In this document: one piece after another, positions 35,213 to 44,652 of the stretch
Layout: the number at the start of each line of letters is the position of its first letter
Numbering within the stretch: the first letter of the stretch is position 1
Source of the DNA: Pigmentiphaga litoralis
GTDB taxonomy: Bacteria; Pseudomonadota; Gammaproteobacteria; Burkholderiales; Burkholderiaceae_B
Assembly (NCBI RefSeq): GCF_014651835.1
Contig: NZ_BMXQ01000001.1
Span: 2,494,801-2,558,800, forward strand
Direction of reading: 5' to 3'
DNA: 64,000 bases
Notes under the pieces: model-generated
What the model was told of the DNA's origin: nothing
What the model saw: the letters and a program-made list of their open reading frames with translations, nothing else
Database searches by the model: none
Translations under genes and position numbers: made by a program

Positions 35213-35965
35213 TTACGCAGGGCTTGTTCCCGGCGCATTCAATCCGGCTGCAAGAAAATCCAGCATGCCCGCCAGGGTCTGCGACGACGGGCCCAGGGTG
35301 GGTCCCTGGCCGCTGGCATCGGGCATCAGCCGCGCGACCCGACCGTTGTCGGCGCGCAGGTACATCATGCTGCCGAAGACGCACTGCAGGCGCAGGAACA
35401 GCTCGTCGCGCGACAAATGCGGGCAGGCCGCCTCGAGCGCCAGCACGAAGTGCCGCGCCACCGCGTCATGCACGCCGAACACGATGTTCTTGACGGTCCG
35501 GTCGGGTTCGACCGAGCAGATCGCCGACAGCCGGTTGAAGATCGCGCCCTTTTCCGTGTCGCCCATGCGCAGCCCCGGGCCAAGGAAGGCGGCGAGCACG
35601 TCCCGCACATCCGGTTTTGTTACTTGGCCATCTTTCGGAAAACAGGCGTCCAGCAGAGCCTGGCGCTCGGCATTCATCTCGCCCACCCGCCCTTCGAAAA
35701 TCGCCCGCAGCAGGCCTTCCTTGTTGCGGAAGTAGTAGTGCACGGCCGCCATGTTGGCGTCGGCCGCCGCCGTAATGGCGCGCAGGGACACCCCGTTGTA
35801 GCCCTGCTCGGCAAACAGGCGCTCGGCCACGTCGATGATGCGATCGCGCGTGGACTGTTCCGTGTCGGCGGATGCCGGGGCCGCGGCGGCCCGAACGGCC
35901 ACGGCGGTGGCGGAAGTCGGTTCTTGCATGGGGTCAGAGGGAGAGGACGTTAGTGCCATGCCCAC
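35213..35965 (-). CDS. TetR/AcrR-family regulator
   Basis: 250 residues: after an Ala/Ser-rich head, a helix-turn-helix domain (STRDRIIDVAERLFAEQGYNGVSLRAITAAADANMAAVHYYF) and a ligand-binding domain with HLSRDELFLRLQCVFGSMMYL, as in the CerR-like subgroup. The start is probably the GTG at 35965, six bases after GGAGG; an ATG at 35959 is the alternative and a frame continues to 36010. It diverges from a cupin gene, with an imperfect palindrome between them. Likely repressor of the cupin/Bug side; the effector is unknown. Confidence 0.88.
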   Translation of the reverse strand: MGMALTSSPSDPMQEPTSATAVAVRAAAAPASADTEQSTRDRIIDVAERLFAEQGYNGVSLRAITAAADANMAAVHYYFRNKEGLLRAIFEGRVGEMNAERQALLDACFPKDGQVTKPDVRDVLAAFLGPGLRMGDTEKGAIFNRLSAICSVEPDRTVKNIVFGVHDAVARHFVLALEAACPHLSRDELFLRLQCVFGSMMYLRADNGRVARLMPDASGQGPTLGPSSQTLAGMLDFLAAGLNAPGTSPA

Positions 35966-36000
35966 ATCGTACCTCCAGGCGGGACACGTTATGTCGAGTA

Positions 36001-36034
36001 AATGAGTCAACTGCTTGAATCATTCGTTTGACTC
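36001..36034. promoter_or_regulatory. Probable TetR operator
   Basis: AATGAGTCAA (36001-36010), CTGC, then TTGAATCATT (36015-36024) form a 24-bp palindrome with one mismatch. A further TTGACTC at 36028-36034 is the reverse complement of GAGTCAA at 36004. It lies between the divergent TetR and cupin genes. Confidence 0.55.
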
Positions 36035-36109
36035 GGCTCTGCCGGGGTCTCTATGATGTCCGAAAAGGCGGCATCCACGCCCCCAACACTGACCATCCCA
36101 GGAGACTCC

Positions 36110-36697
36110 ATGCAAGGCACCATCCGCCGTGTCGTGACCGGCCATGACGCCGACGGGCGCGCCATCGTTGTCGAAGACGGTCCGGCTCCCAACGTCCGGC
36201 ATGACCCGGCCCGTCCGGGCTATTACCTGACGCAGCTATGGATCACGCCGACGTCGCCGGCCCCCATCGACAATGGCCCGGACCCCACGCTCAGTCCGGT
36301 CGCCCTGCAGCCGCCGCCCCTGGGCAGCGTGATTCGCATCATTGAATTTCCGCCGGCCGCGCTGGAACTGCGCAATCTGGACCCGGACGCCGCCAAGGCC
36401 GCGTTCGCCCTGTTTGGCGGACAGCAAGCCCTGACCGCCCAGCATGCGCCCAACGCCCGGCACCCCTTCATGCACCGCACAGAAACCATCGACTACGCGG
36501 TCGTGCTGACGGGCGAAATCACCATGCTGCTGGACGACTCCGAAGTGACGCTCAAGGCTGGCGACATGCTCGTCCAGCGCGGCACCCACCACGCCTGGAC
36601 CAACCGCAGCGACGCGCCCTGCAAAGTGCTGTTCGTGTTGATCGACGGCCAATTCGAGCCTGCGCTGGCGGAAAAATTCCAGCACGGCCACGGGTGA
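36110..36697 (+). CDS. Cupin-domain protein
   Basis: 195 residues with a single cupin barrel near the C-terminus: FMHRTETIDYAVVLTGEITMLLDD, then LKAGDMLVQRGTHHAWTNRS. The His and Glu of the first motif and the His pair of the second are the expected metal ligands. Such proteins may be small dioxygenases, isomerases or sensors. The ATG at 36110 follows AGGAGA; an in-frame ATG at 36053 is less likely. It diverges from the TetR gene and precedes a Bug receptor by 80 bases, so a shared substrate is possible. Confidence 0.82.
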   Translation: MQGTIRRVVTGHDADGRAIVVEDGPAPNVRHDPARPGYYLTQLWITPTSPAPIDNGPDPTLSPVALQPPPLGSVIRIIEFPPAALELRNLDPDAAKAAFALFGGQQALTAQHAPNARHPFMHRTETIDYAVVLTGEITMLLDDSEVTLKAGDMLVQRGTHHAWTNRSDAPCKVLFVLIDGQFEPALAEKFQHGHG

Positions 36698-36777
36698 TCC
36701 CGGGGGGCAGGCCAGTGGCCAAACCCCTGCGCTAGAAACCAGACCCATCAAAAAAAAGCATGACGAGGAGACACCCC

Positions 36778-37845
36778 ATGCCCGCCCCGATATCCGCCCT
36801 GATATCCGTCCAGACACCCGCCCACCTATCCGCCCAGACATCTTCCCCGCCCCCCGCCCCGATCCTTTCTGATCGCGCCCTGCCCGTGGCCGCGGCCGCA
36901 ATCCTCGCCCTCGCCGCCCACGCTACGTTTGGCATCGCGCCCGCCGCGGCCCAGACGCCCTACCCGGCCCGGTCTGTCGAAGTGATCGTGCCGTACTCGG
37001 CAGGCGGCAGCGTCGACATCATGGCGCGCGCCTTCACGAAGGAAATGGCCGAGATCCTTGGCCAGCAGATCGTCGTCAACAACCGGGACGGCGCGGGCGG
37101 CACCATTGGCGTGGCGGCCATTGCCAACGGCCGGCCGGACGGCTACACCGTGCTGTTCTCGCCCTCATCGCCGCTGACGCAAGCGCCCTTTCTGATGGGC
37201 AAACTTCCCTACCAGGTCGACCAGATCGTGCCCATCTGCCAGATCTTCGAGAATCCGTTCGTGATCGCGGTCCGCAAGGATTCGCCCATCACCAACCTGA
37301 AAGACCTGCTGACCCGCGCCGCCGCCAAGCCCGGCGCCCTGTCCTATGGGCACGCCGGCCCCGGCTCCGTGCCGCACCTGGCCACGGCCAATCTGGCCAA
37401 GGCCAGCAAGGTCAGCTTCAACGAGATTGCCTTCCGGGGCGACGCGCAGGTGATTCCGCAGATCCTGGGTGGCCATGTCGATTTCGGCGCCCTGGGCGTG
37501 TCGTCTGTGGCCGGGAAGGACCTGCGCCTGCTGGCGGTGTATGGCGCGACGCGCCTGCCTGGCCTGCCGGACGTGCCGGCGATTACGGAATCGAATATTC
37601 CGCACGCCGTGATTGCCCGCAACGGTCTGTACGTGCATCACAGCACGCCCGCCGCTGTTCGCACCACGCTTGAACGCGCCTGCCAGACGGCCTCCGCCAA
37701 ACCCGAATTCAAGACCGCCGCGAGCCAGCTGTTCCAGCAGATCAGCTATCTGAACGCGACGGACTTTGCGGCGAAACTGGCGAGTGATCTGGAGACGAAC
37801 AAGGCGTTGATTCAGGCTTTGGGGTTGTTGAATACGGGGAGTTGA
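36778..37845 (+). CDS. Bug/TctC-family solute receptor 3
   Basis: 355 residues. The core is typical: YPARSVEVIVPYSAGGSVDIMAR, QIVVNNRDGAGGTIGVAAI, RPDGYTVLFSPSSPLTQAPFL. The N-terminus is odd: before the signal helix (LPVAAAAILALAAHATFGIAPAAA) there are about 38 residues of Ser/Pro/Ile/Thr-rich sequence with a degenerate repeat (ISALISVQTPAHLSAQTS). The ATG at 36778 is chosen because GAGGAGA precedes it; another ATG at 36760 is less likely. It is probably cotranscribed with the cupin gene. The ligand is unknown. Confidence 0.88.
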   Translation: MPAPISALISVQTPAHLSAQTSSPPPAPILSDRALPVAAAAILALAAHATFGIAPAAAQTPYPARSVEVIVPYSAGGSVDIMARAFTKEMAEILGQQIVVNNRDGAGGTIGVAAIANGRPDGYTVLFSPSSPLTQAPFLMGKLPYQVDQIVPICQIFENPFVIAVRKDSPITNLKDLLTRAAAKPGALSYGHAGPGSVPHLATANLAKASKVSFNEIAFRGDAQVIPQILGGHVDFGALGVSSVAGKDLRLLAVYGATRLPGLPDVPAITESNIPHAVIARNGLYVHHSTPAAVRTTLERACQTASAKPEFKTAASQLFQQISYLNATDFAAKLASDLETNKALIQALGLLNTGS

Positions 37846-38227
37846 GGTTTTTGTAGATCGGAAGATCTGCTTGCTGGGAGCCCGGGCGGAGCGGACAGTC
37901 GTGTGGGAAGGCCGAGCTCGCTGGGTCCCGGCCTACGCCGGGCCTGGGCGTTGCAAAGCCTCCCCACACGACTGTCCGCTCCGGCCCTGCATTTGGAGCG
38001 CCTTTGGCTGGCGTTGGCTGATGGTTTGCGGTGGCTTGGCGAAGTTTCGGCCATCTCGACTTCGGGGTGGGGGGTGTCATGCTGGTCGGGAGCATTGGGC
38101 GCGCCGGGGTGCACACCCCACACCCGGCGCAATCGGCAGCGCAACCGGGCGAGACAGACTCAAAAAGAAAACGGCTCCGATCCGCCTGCACGAATCGAAG
38201 CCGCCCTCTGACCCACCACCAGCAAGA
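37846..38227. other. Non-coding region with REP-like hairpin
   Basis: About 380 bases between the Bug 3 gene and tamB, which converge. Its left part holds a long stem-loop (see 37887-37983). The rest is GC-rich with no further gene I can support. Short minus-strand reading frames over it are repeat-like and look spurious. Confidence 0.5.
37887..37983. repeat. Palindromic REP-like element
   Basis: Arms of about 26 bases: 37887-37912 begins CGGAGCGGACAGTCGTGTGG, and 37958-37983 is its reverse complement with one mismatch. The loop holds a second perfect hairpin, CCCGGC-CTAC-GCCGGG (37927-37942). This nested form resembles the repeated extragenic palindromes common in beta-proteobacteria. It could also act as a terminator or mRNA stabiliser. 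Confidence 0.7.
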
Positions 38228-41200
38228 TCAATCGTTGAACATGAACATGTACAACAGATCCACCCCGTTGATCGTGCCCCCCTTCCCGACCACGGACAGC
38301 TGGTCCGTCAGCTTGTAGCTCAGCTTCACAACGCCATCGCGCCCCGACAAGGCCTGCTCGAAACTCGTGTAGATCGTGTCCGTGATCCGCTTGCCGATAA
38401 TGAAGAACTGACTGGCCAGCTGCGTGTTGGTCGCCGACGTACTGTTGCCCGCCACCGTCCGCTCAGGCAGCAAGCCTCGCGTCGATCCCACGTTGCCCGA
38501 CCGGACGCCCAGTTCGTCGATCCCCAGGCGCCGGGTGAACGGCTCGCCGCCCTTCGGTCCCAGCAATGACGTTGCCGCGCTTAGCAGCAAGCCAGCATCG
38601 GCGCCGCCACCGCCGGCGTCGGGACCGCGACCCAGCAACAGCCACGACAGCTTCTCGACGTCGCTGACTTCCGGCTGCGAGAACAGCGTGATGCGTGGAC
38701 GGCGTGCGGTGCCGGCTACCTGCACGCCCGCCTCCACCGCCGGGCCGACGCGCAAGGCGACGATGTCCAGCAGCGGATCATCGATCGGTCCCTGGAACGT
38801 GATCGCGCCACGCCGCACCGTCAGCGTCTGGCCATAAGTGGAAAACACGCCGCCGCGCGTCCGGACCAAACCACTCGCCCGCATCGAACTGCCTTCACCA
38901 ATCACCCGGATCTGCCCGATCAGCCCCGTGTCCAGCCCGTAGCCCTGCAGGAAGAAACGCTCCCCCAGTTTCAGGCCGACGTCGAACGTGATGCCACGCG
39001 GCACCTCGCGCTTTTCATCGCCGCTGCGCACCACCAGCACGTCGTCCGACAAGGTCGGCGGCGACTGCGTGCCCAGGTTGATCCAGCCTGCGTCCACTTC
39101 GAACAGGCCCGCCACGCGCAGCTTGGTTGGCGCCAGGTCCACGTCCACCCGGCCCGACCCCGCAACGAACCGGTCCGCCCGCTGGATGGCCGGGAAACGG
39201 TTCGCCTGGATGGTGGCATGACCCGACGCGTCGGGCAGGCTCCAGTCCGCGCTGATCACCAGCTCGGAATTCTGGCCTTCGCTGTCGATCCACTGCGTGA
39301 CACGCGAGTCGCGCGGGCGAACGCGGATCACGCCCGGAAAGCGCAAAGCTTCCAGCACGATCCGATTGCCCTCCAGGCGCGCCTGCAGCGTGCCGTTCAG
39401 GAGCCGGATGCCGTTGTCCACCTGGATCACACGAATGCCTTCGCCGGTAATGGCGCCGCGTGCGCCCCAGGCATTGCCTTCCTGCGCGATCCGCACCTTG
39501 CCCTTGACCGCACCGCCCAATTCCAGCGTGTCGCCGATCAGCAGACCCAGCCAGCTCAGATCCTTGACGTCGAGGTCGGCGTCGGCAAACGCGGGCCGGT
39601 CGGTATCGAGCCCGATCGCGCCGCCCACCGCGCGGACACCGGCCTCGCCATCGAGTCGCACCGTTCCCAGCCGCTCGCCCGCAACGTTCGCCTTGACGGT
39701 CACCCGGCTGCGTCCAGGCTGGCCGGTGGGTGTGGCCTGCAGGTTCAGTTCGAGCGCATTCAGCCCCAGCGCCACCGGAGGGTTGCCTGGCAACCAAAGG
39801 TCGCCGCTGCGCCGGCGGATCTGCGCCGTGCCCTGCAAGGCGTCCGCAAACCGCACGCTCCAGTCGGCATCCACGATCACGATGCGCTCGGGCGGCACGG
39901 GCTTGCCCGATACCGCGTCCATCAACATTTCCGGGGCCCAGGCCAGACCTTCAATGCGACCGGCCGACTCCCACCGTCCATGCCCCCCGCGTGATCCCGC
40001 ATGAAGAATCTTGCCGGTCTGCCCACCCGGCAGCTTGACGGCAAAATCGGCCGCGCCCGCTTCCCATTGCCAGGCCGGCGCCACCGCGGTGGGCAGGTAG
40101 CTCAGGGTGATCGGCCGCGACAGGGTCAGGCCGAACGGGTCGCGCGCCGACACCAATTCGGTGATGCTGCCGCGCCAGCCCACGGGCTGCCGCGCATTGC
40201 CGCCATTGCCCCAGCTGCCCTGGAACGCGCCCTTGACCGTGGCCGGGGGCGCAGTGCCGTTCTGCAGGAAGTCGGCGTCGAGCCGGCCTGTGTGATCTGC
40301 CAGGGTGCCATTCAACACCAGCGTGCCTTTGCGCAACGCGGCATCGGGCCGGTCGGCCATGCGCGCCCCTTCGACGGTCACATCCATCTTCACGGGCGCG
40401 CGCGACAGGTCCATGCCGGCTGTCTGCCCGCGCGCGGCGGCCGTGGCCGGAATGTTGCCGACGTCGGCCGTGCCGCGCACCGAGTCCACCCGGATCCCGC
40501 CCGGCAGCTGCAGGTTGTCGGCCTTGAGCCGCACATCCACGGCAGGCGAGGCCAGCGTGTCGGCCACGCCGCCCTGGGCGCTCAGCGTCCCGCGCAGCGA
40601 CGGCCACAACAGGTTCAGCTGTGGCGCATCCAGATCGAACGTTAAGCGGTCGCCACGACGGCCAAACGCGCCCTGGGCGTTGAGCCGGTTGCTGCCGGCC
40701 GTGACGGCGGCATCGATCCGGGACAGCCGCTCGCCGGCAAATGCGGCGTCGACGCGGCCACCCAGTGGCGCGTTATTCCAGCGGCTGCCTTCGTCGAAGC
40801 GCAGCGCCGCGGTGCCCGCAATCTCGGGCGACAGCGCACCGGCCGCTTCCACCGTCGCGGACACCAGCGCGGGCGGCAGCGCCGATCCAGGCAGGAAAAA
40901 CGACGGGTCGAACCGGTCCAGCCGGACGTTGGCCTTGAATGCCTGGTCGCCCTGCAGCGCCAGTTCGCCGGTCGCGCGGGCCCGTGCCTCACCCGCCTGC
41001 ACGTCGGCCTGCGTGACCTTGACCCGTTGGTCTTCAACGGCCGCCGTCAGCGCAATCGACATCGGCACCTTTCGGCCGGCCTCTTTCAGAGTGGCCTTGA
41101 CCTGCTGCCGCTGCGCATCGGCCTCAAAAGTGATCGGCCCCGACAGCCGGGTCGGCAGCGCCGCGCCGTGCAGGCGGGACGCATCGATCTCGGTTGCCGT

Positions 41201-42412
41201 CAGCGTGCCTTGCACCTGACCGATCGCATCGCCGGGCTGCGCGCCGCGCTTCCACGACAGGGCGCCCGCGATCCGTCCCTTGCCTGGCAGCGCAATCTGC
41301 AATGCGCCGATCTGCACGCTGTCGAAGGTTTCCACGGGCACCGTCAACTGACCCGCCAGCCGCGTCAGCGGCAAGGCGTTTTCGTCGATCGGGCCCGGAA
41401 TGCCGTTGGTGAGCGAGAACGGCCCCCGCAGCAACAAGGGACCCGTTCCGCCCTCGGTTCCCACCGTCAGGTCGGCCGAGACGTCCAGCTTGGCCCGGGG
41501 CGCCCCCGGCGCCCAGGCGGCCGGATCCACGCCCTCCAGCGCCAGGCGCAGGCCGCGCAGCGGAAATCCGTCGAGCAGCGCCAGGCTGCCCGTTGCATCC
41601 AGCGCCACGCCTTCACCCTCGCCTTTCAAGGTGAAGGGCAAGGCTTCCAGCGTGCCATTGGCATCGGTGCGCAGCGTGAACGCGCGATCGCCCTGACGGC
41701 CATCGATATCCACGCCAATGTCGGTGGTGAACGGCTTGTCGACCCCGATGCGCGCCTGGCCACGCAGGCTGGCCTGCGCTTCCGGCGCCAGGGCCCGCAA
41801 TTGCGTGATGCGCAATTGGTGCTCGTTCTCGCCTAAAGTCGCCTGCAAGTCGATGTCGGCAAACGACACGGGCAAGGCCGTGCCTTCCTGGGCAATCTGC
41901 AAGACGCCGATCTGCACCCGGTCGGCCTGCACCTGCACGGGCAGCCGCAAGGTCGTCAGCGGCTCGCTGGGGGTGTCGGATGGCTTCAGGTTCAGGCTGA
42001 CGCGGTCGGCGGACAACACCGGCACGTGCACGCGACCAGTCCACAACGCGCGCCAGTCCAGTTCGACACGCAGCGCGTCCACGTCGACGTCCGCACTCGG
42101 ATGCTGGACACGCAACTGCTGCAGGGTCAGGCCGTCTTTCAAGGTGCCGCTCAGGCCCTCGTAGCCACCGGTTGCCCCCGCTGCCTTCAAGCCCGTGCGC
42201 AAGGCCCAATCGGCGCCGGACGTGCTGGTCGCGACCCACGCGACCCCGCTGCCCAGCGCCACCAGGCCCACCACGGCGACGCCCAGCACCACCCACGGCC
42301 AGCGGCGGCGCGGCCGGGGCGTCGGTGCAGGCGCAGAGGCACCCGCCGCGGCCGGATCCCGCGCGGGCGCGGCCGATGACGATGAAGAAGGCGGTGTCCG
42401 TGCGTCGCTCAA
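38228..42412 (-). CDS. tamB: Translocation and assembly module protein TamB
   Basis: 1394 residues. One N-terminal membrane helix (WPWVVLGVAVVGLVALGSGVAWVA) after a Pro/Ala-rich start, then a long beta-helical AsmA-like repeat region, ending in the conserved TamB C-terminus (LSWLLLGRGPD, VVKLSYKLTDQLSVVGKGG). TamB is an inner-membrane-anchored bridge that works with TamA in outer-membrane protein assembly and phospholipid transport. Its start overlaps the tamA stop by four bases. Length is normal for the family (about 1250-1400). Confidence 0.93.
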   Translation of the reverse strand: MSDARTPPSSSSSAAPARDPAAAGASAPAPTPRPRRRWPWVVLGVAVVGLVALGSGVAWVATSTSGADWALRTGLKAAGATGGYEGLSGTLKDGLTLQQLRVQHPSADVDVDALRVELDWRALWTGRVHVPVLSADRVSLNLKPSDTPSEPLTTLRLPVQVQADRVQIGVLQIAQEGTALPVSFADIDLQATLGENEHQLRITQLRALAPEAQASLRGQARIGVDKPFTTDIGVDIDGRQGDRAFTLRTDANGTLEALPFTLKGEGEGVALDATGSLALLDGFPLRGLRLALEGVDPAAWAPGAPRAKLDVSADLTVGTEGGTGPLLLRGPFSLTNGIPGPIDENALPLTRLAGQLTVPVETFDSVQIGALQIALPGKGRIAGALSWKRGAQPGDAIGQVQGTLTATEIDASRLHGAALPTRLSGPITFEADAQRQQVKATLKEAGRKVPMSIALTAAVEDQRVKVTQADVQAGEARARATGELALQGDQAFKANVRLDRFDPSFFLPGSALPPALVSATVEAAGALSPEIAGTAALRFDEGSRWNNAPLGGRVDAAFAGERLSRIDAAVTAGSNRLNAQGAFGRRGDRLTFDLDAPQLNLLWPSLRGTLSAQGGVADTLASPAVDVRLKADNLQLPGGIRVDSVRGTADVGNIPATAAARGQTAGMDLSRAPVKMDVTVEGARMADRPDAALRKGTLVLNGTLADHTGRLDADFLQNGTAPPATVKGAFQGSWGNGGNARQPVGWRGSITELVSARDPFGLTLSRPITLSYLPTAVAPAWQWEAGAADFAVKLPGGQTGKILHAGSRGGHGRWESAGRIEGLAWAPEMLMDAVSGKPVPPERIVIVDADWSVRFADALQGTAQIRRRSGDLWLPGNPPVALGLNALELNLQATPTGQPGRSRVTVKANVAGERLGTVRLDGEAGVRAVGGAIGLDTDRPAFADADLDVKDLSWLGLLIGDTLELGGAVKGKVRIAQEGNAWGARGAITGEGIRVIQVDNGIRLLNGTLQARLEGNRIVLEALRFPGVIRVRPRDSRVTQWIDSEGQNSELVISADWSLPDASGHATIQANRFPAIQRADRFVAGSGRVDVDLAPTKLRVAGLFEVDAGWINLGTQSPPTLSDDVLVVRSGDEKREVPRGITFDVGLKLGERFFLQGYGLDTGLIGQIRVIGEGSSMRASGLVRTRGGVFSTYGQTLTVRRGAITFQGPIDDPLLDIVALRVGPAVEAGVQVAGTARRPRITLFSQPEVSDVEKLSWLLLGRGPDAGGGGADAGLLLSAATSLLGPKGGEPFTRRLGIDELGVRSGNVGSTRGLLPERTVAGNSTSATNTQLASQFFIIGKRITDTIYTSFEQALSGRDGVVKLSYKLTDQLSVVGKGGTINGVDLLYMFMFND

Positions 42413-44349
42413 AACGCGATCCCCAGGGAAAAGTGCAGACGCACATTGTTGTCGCGCAAGGCGTACGCAAGGTCAAGGTTGAGCGGGCCGGCCGGGGTCT
42501 TGACCCGGGCGCCCACGCCGATCGCGCTGGCCAGCTTCATCTCGCTGAATTTGGGGGCCACATTGCCCACGTCGAAGAACAAGGCCCCGCCGAACCGTTC
42601 ATCGAAATAATGGATGCCTTCCACGCTGGCCACCGCCATCGTCGAGTCGCCCAGGACGGCATCGCCCACCTTGCGGCCCAGCCCCAGATACCGATAGCCG
42701 CGAATGGTGCGCGCGCCGCCGGTGCGGAACGCAAAGTCATCGGGCACCCGTGTCACGTCACGCGACCACAGCTTGCCGACTTCCCCGCGGACCGTAATCA
42801 CATCGGCCTTGCTCAGCGACCACCAGTACTGGCCCCGCAAGGTCAGGCGGCCAAACACGTTGCTGCCGCCCAGCTCCGTGCCAAGGCCAGTACCCACCGC
42901 CACCAGATTGCCTTCACGCGGGTCGTACTTGTCATTCACGTCGCGGCGCAGGATCTCGAACGTGCTGGTCACCGTGTTCGCGCTGTACGACTCCACGCCG
43001 TCGATGGTGGTGTGTTCATTCGCCAGCCGGCCGCCCAGCCGCGTTTCGTAATCCACGCGGCTGCTCAGGTCGTCGGGACGGAAGGTCTTTTTCCGGATGG
43101 CGCCCAGCGCGTATCGGCGCACGCCCAGGCCATTGATATCGGAATTCAGGGCGAGCACGCCGAAGCTGTCGTAATTGCCGTTCTCGTCGGGCGCCAGATG
43201 GATGTCGGCATACGCAAGCTGCCGCAGCCGGTCCACCCGCACGCCGCTTTCCAGCTCCACGGCCTTGTTGGCCACCACATTCTGTCGATACACCACCTCG
43301 GCGCGCGCACCGGCTTCGTCATCGAAACCCAGCGCCATACTGGCGCTGCGAGGCCGCGACTCGACCACTTCGGCGCGCACCGGCAGCGTCACTTCGGGCG
43401 GGCCCGCGTATTCCGGCGCGGTTTCGGTCTTTTGCGGCGCGGCCCCTTCGGGCAGCAGAGCAGGTTCATCAGGCGGCTTGGGCGACAACGATCCCAGGTC
43501 CACGTCGACCTTGGCTCCGCGAAAGAACGGCGTCGCCTGCAGGCTTTGTTGATAATCGACCAGGCGGTTTCGGTCATAGGGCTCGCCCGGCTTGATGCGC
43601 ACGTAGCGCTCGACCGTGCCGGCCGGCACCCGCTTCAGGCCAATCACCGTCACTTCACCCAGCTTGACCGCCGGCCCGCTGTCCAGCTTGATGTGCAGAT
43701 GCGCCATGGCGCGGTCCGCGTTCACATCGGCGGCGGTTTCGACAAACCGGGCCGCCGGAAAGTCCTTGGATGTCACGTTATCGAGCAGATCACGCTTGGA
43801 CGTTTCCCAGACTTCATTGCGGAAGGGGTCGCCCTGCTTCAGGCTCCACGCATTGCGCAGGGTGGCCGCGCGCGCTTCAAAGGCCGGGCCGGTGATCGCC
43901 CCGGCAAAGGCGATATCGACGGCTTCGATCTGCGTGCGTTCGCCCGGCACCAGGGTGATGTCCCAGGTGGCGCCGCCCACGTCGGTGCCGGCATCGAGTA
44001 CGACTTCTGGCGAAAAATAGCCTTCGGTCGCCAGTGCGGTAATGGTGGCTTCGCGCGCGCGGCGGCGAAGCCGCGTGGACTCGCCCCCGTCCACGTCATC
44101 GGCCAGCGCGGCAATGCTGTCGACGGCCAGCGTGACCGCCGCGAGCACCGATGGCGGCACGCCGCCCGGATCGATCGTGATTTCCGGGCGAGCCGCCCAC
44201 GCCGCCGCGGGCATGCACGCAGCAATCAGCCACCAACTCACGAATCGGGACGCTTGCAGCCGACGCGCGCGGGGCTTCCTTCCCCTACCGGAAAAGAGTT
44301 GGATCGCGGTGGCATTTGCCGCCTCGACCACTGCTACACGCACGCACAT
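42409..44349 (-). CDS. tamA: Translocation and assembly module protein TamA
   Basis: 646 residues of the BamA/Omp85 family. A signal-like segment (FVSWWLIAACMPAAAWA) is followed by POTRA domains (about 50-310; LGEVTVIGLKRVPAGTVERYVRIKPGEPYD) and a 16-stranded barrel ending in Phe (LHFSLGIAF). The barrel carries FRTGGARTIRGYRYLGLG, containing the RGY motif. The ATG at 44349 has GGGAAG upstream, but its N-terminus is unusually long and basic (about 50 residues before cleavage). The frame runs open to 44637, so the start is the weak point. Operon with tamB. Confidence 0.92.
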   Translation of the reverse strand: MCVRVAVVEAANATAIQLFSGRGRKPRARRLQASRFVSWWLIAACMPAAAWAARPEITIDPGGVPPSVLAAVTLAVDSIAALADDVDGGESTRLRRRAREATITALATEGYFSPEVVLDAGTDVGGATWDITLVPGERTQIEAVDIAFAGAITGPAFEARAATLRNAWSLKQGDPFRNEVWETSKRDLLDNVTSKDFPAARFVETAADVNADRAMAHLHIKLDSGPAVKLGEVTVIGLKRVPAGTVERYVRIKPGEPYDRNRLVDYQQSLQATPFFRGAKVDVDLGSLSPKPPDEPALLPEGAAPQKTETAPEYAGPPEVTLPVRAEVVESRPRSASMALGFDDEAGARAEVVYRQNVVANKAVELESGVRVDRLRQLAYADIHLAPDENGNYDSFGVLALNSDINGLGVRRYALGAIRKKTFRPDDLSSRVDYETRLGGRLANEHTTIDGVESYSANTVTSTFEILRRDVNDKYDPREGNLVAVGTGLGTELGGSNVFGRLTLRGQYWWSLSKADVITVRGEVGKLWSRDVTRVPDDFAFRTGGARTIRGYRYLGLGRKVGDAVLGDSTMAVASVEGIHYFDERFGGALFFDVGNVAPKFSEMKLASAIGVGARVKTPAGPLNLDLAYALRDNNVRLHFSLGIAF

Positions 44350-44652
44350 AAGACTTCCCGCAGATGACCCTGCCGCAAGCATAGCGGAACGCCACGGCGG
44401 CTTAGTCACGCCTGCAACGAGGATGTACGCAAGCGTTTCAATGAGGACGGGTGAGACAGCGGACGCCAGCGCGGACGCAGGGCAGGCACCAACGGCAGGA
44501 TTGACGGCGCGATAGAGACATATTGACGATTTGGAATATCGTGCGCGTCGGCTATGCTTGAAGGCCTTATCAACATCAGGGCTATCGAATTTGAACCGCA
44601 GGTCGTCGCCGCGCGCGATGGCAGCCGGCCAAGCCATTCGGCGCCTGAATCC
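44350..44652. other. Divergent upstream region, tamA / CorC-like gene
   Basis: About 300 bases. On the plus strand there is a candidate promoter at 44531-44558. I see no hairpin, repeat or RNA gene. Part of this DNA stays open in both flanking reading frames, so either gene could start somewhat earlier. Confidence 0.4.
44531..44558 (+). promoter_or_regulatory. Candidate promoter of the CorC-like gene
   Basis: TTGGAA (44531-44536), 16 bases, then TATGCT (44553-44558), a reasonable sigma-70 match, about 95 bases ahead of the ATG at 44653. Confidence 0.35.

Noticed and set aside
37742-38191. A minus-strand open frame of 149 codons in the REP-like region
   Set aside because: The sequence is repeat-derived, has no ribosome site and overlaps the Bug 3 gene end. 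More likely a by-product of the palindromic element.
44350-44637. Longer N-terminus for TamA
   Set aside because: The extension has no signal-like or POTRA sequence. A start at 44349 with a ribosome site is adequate, though not certain.
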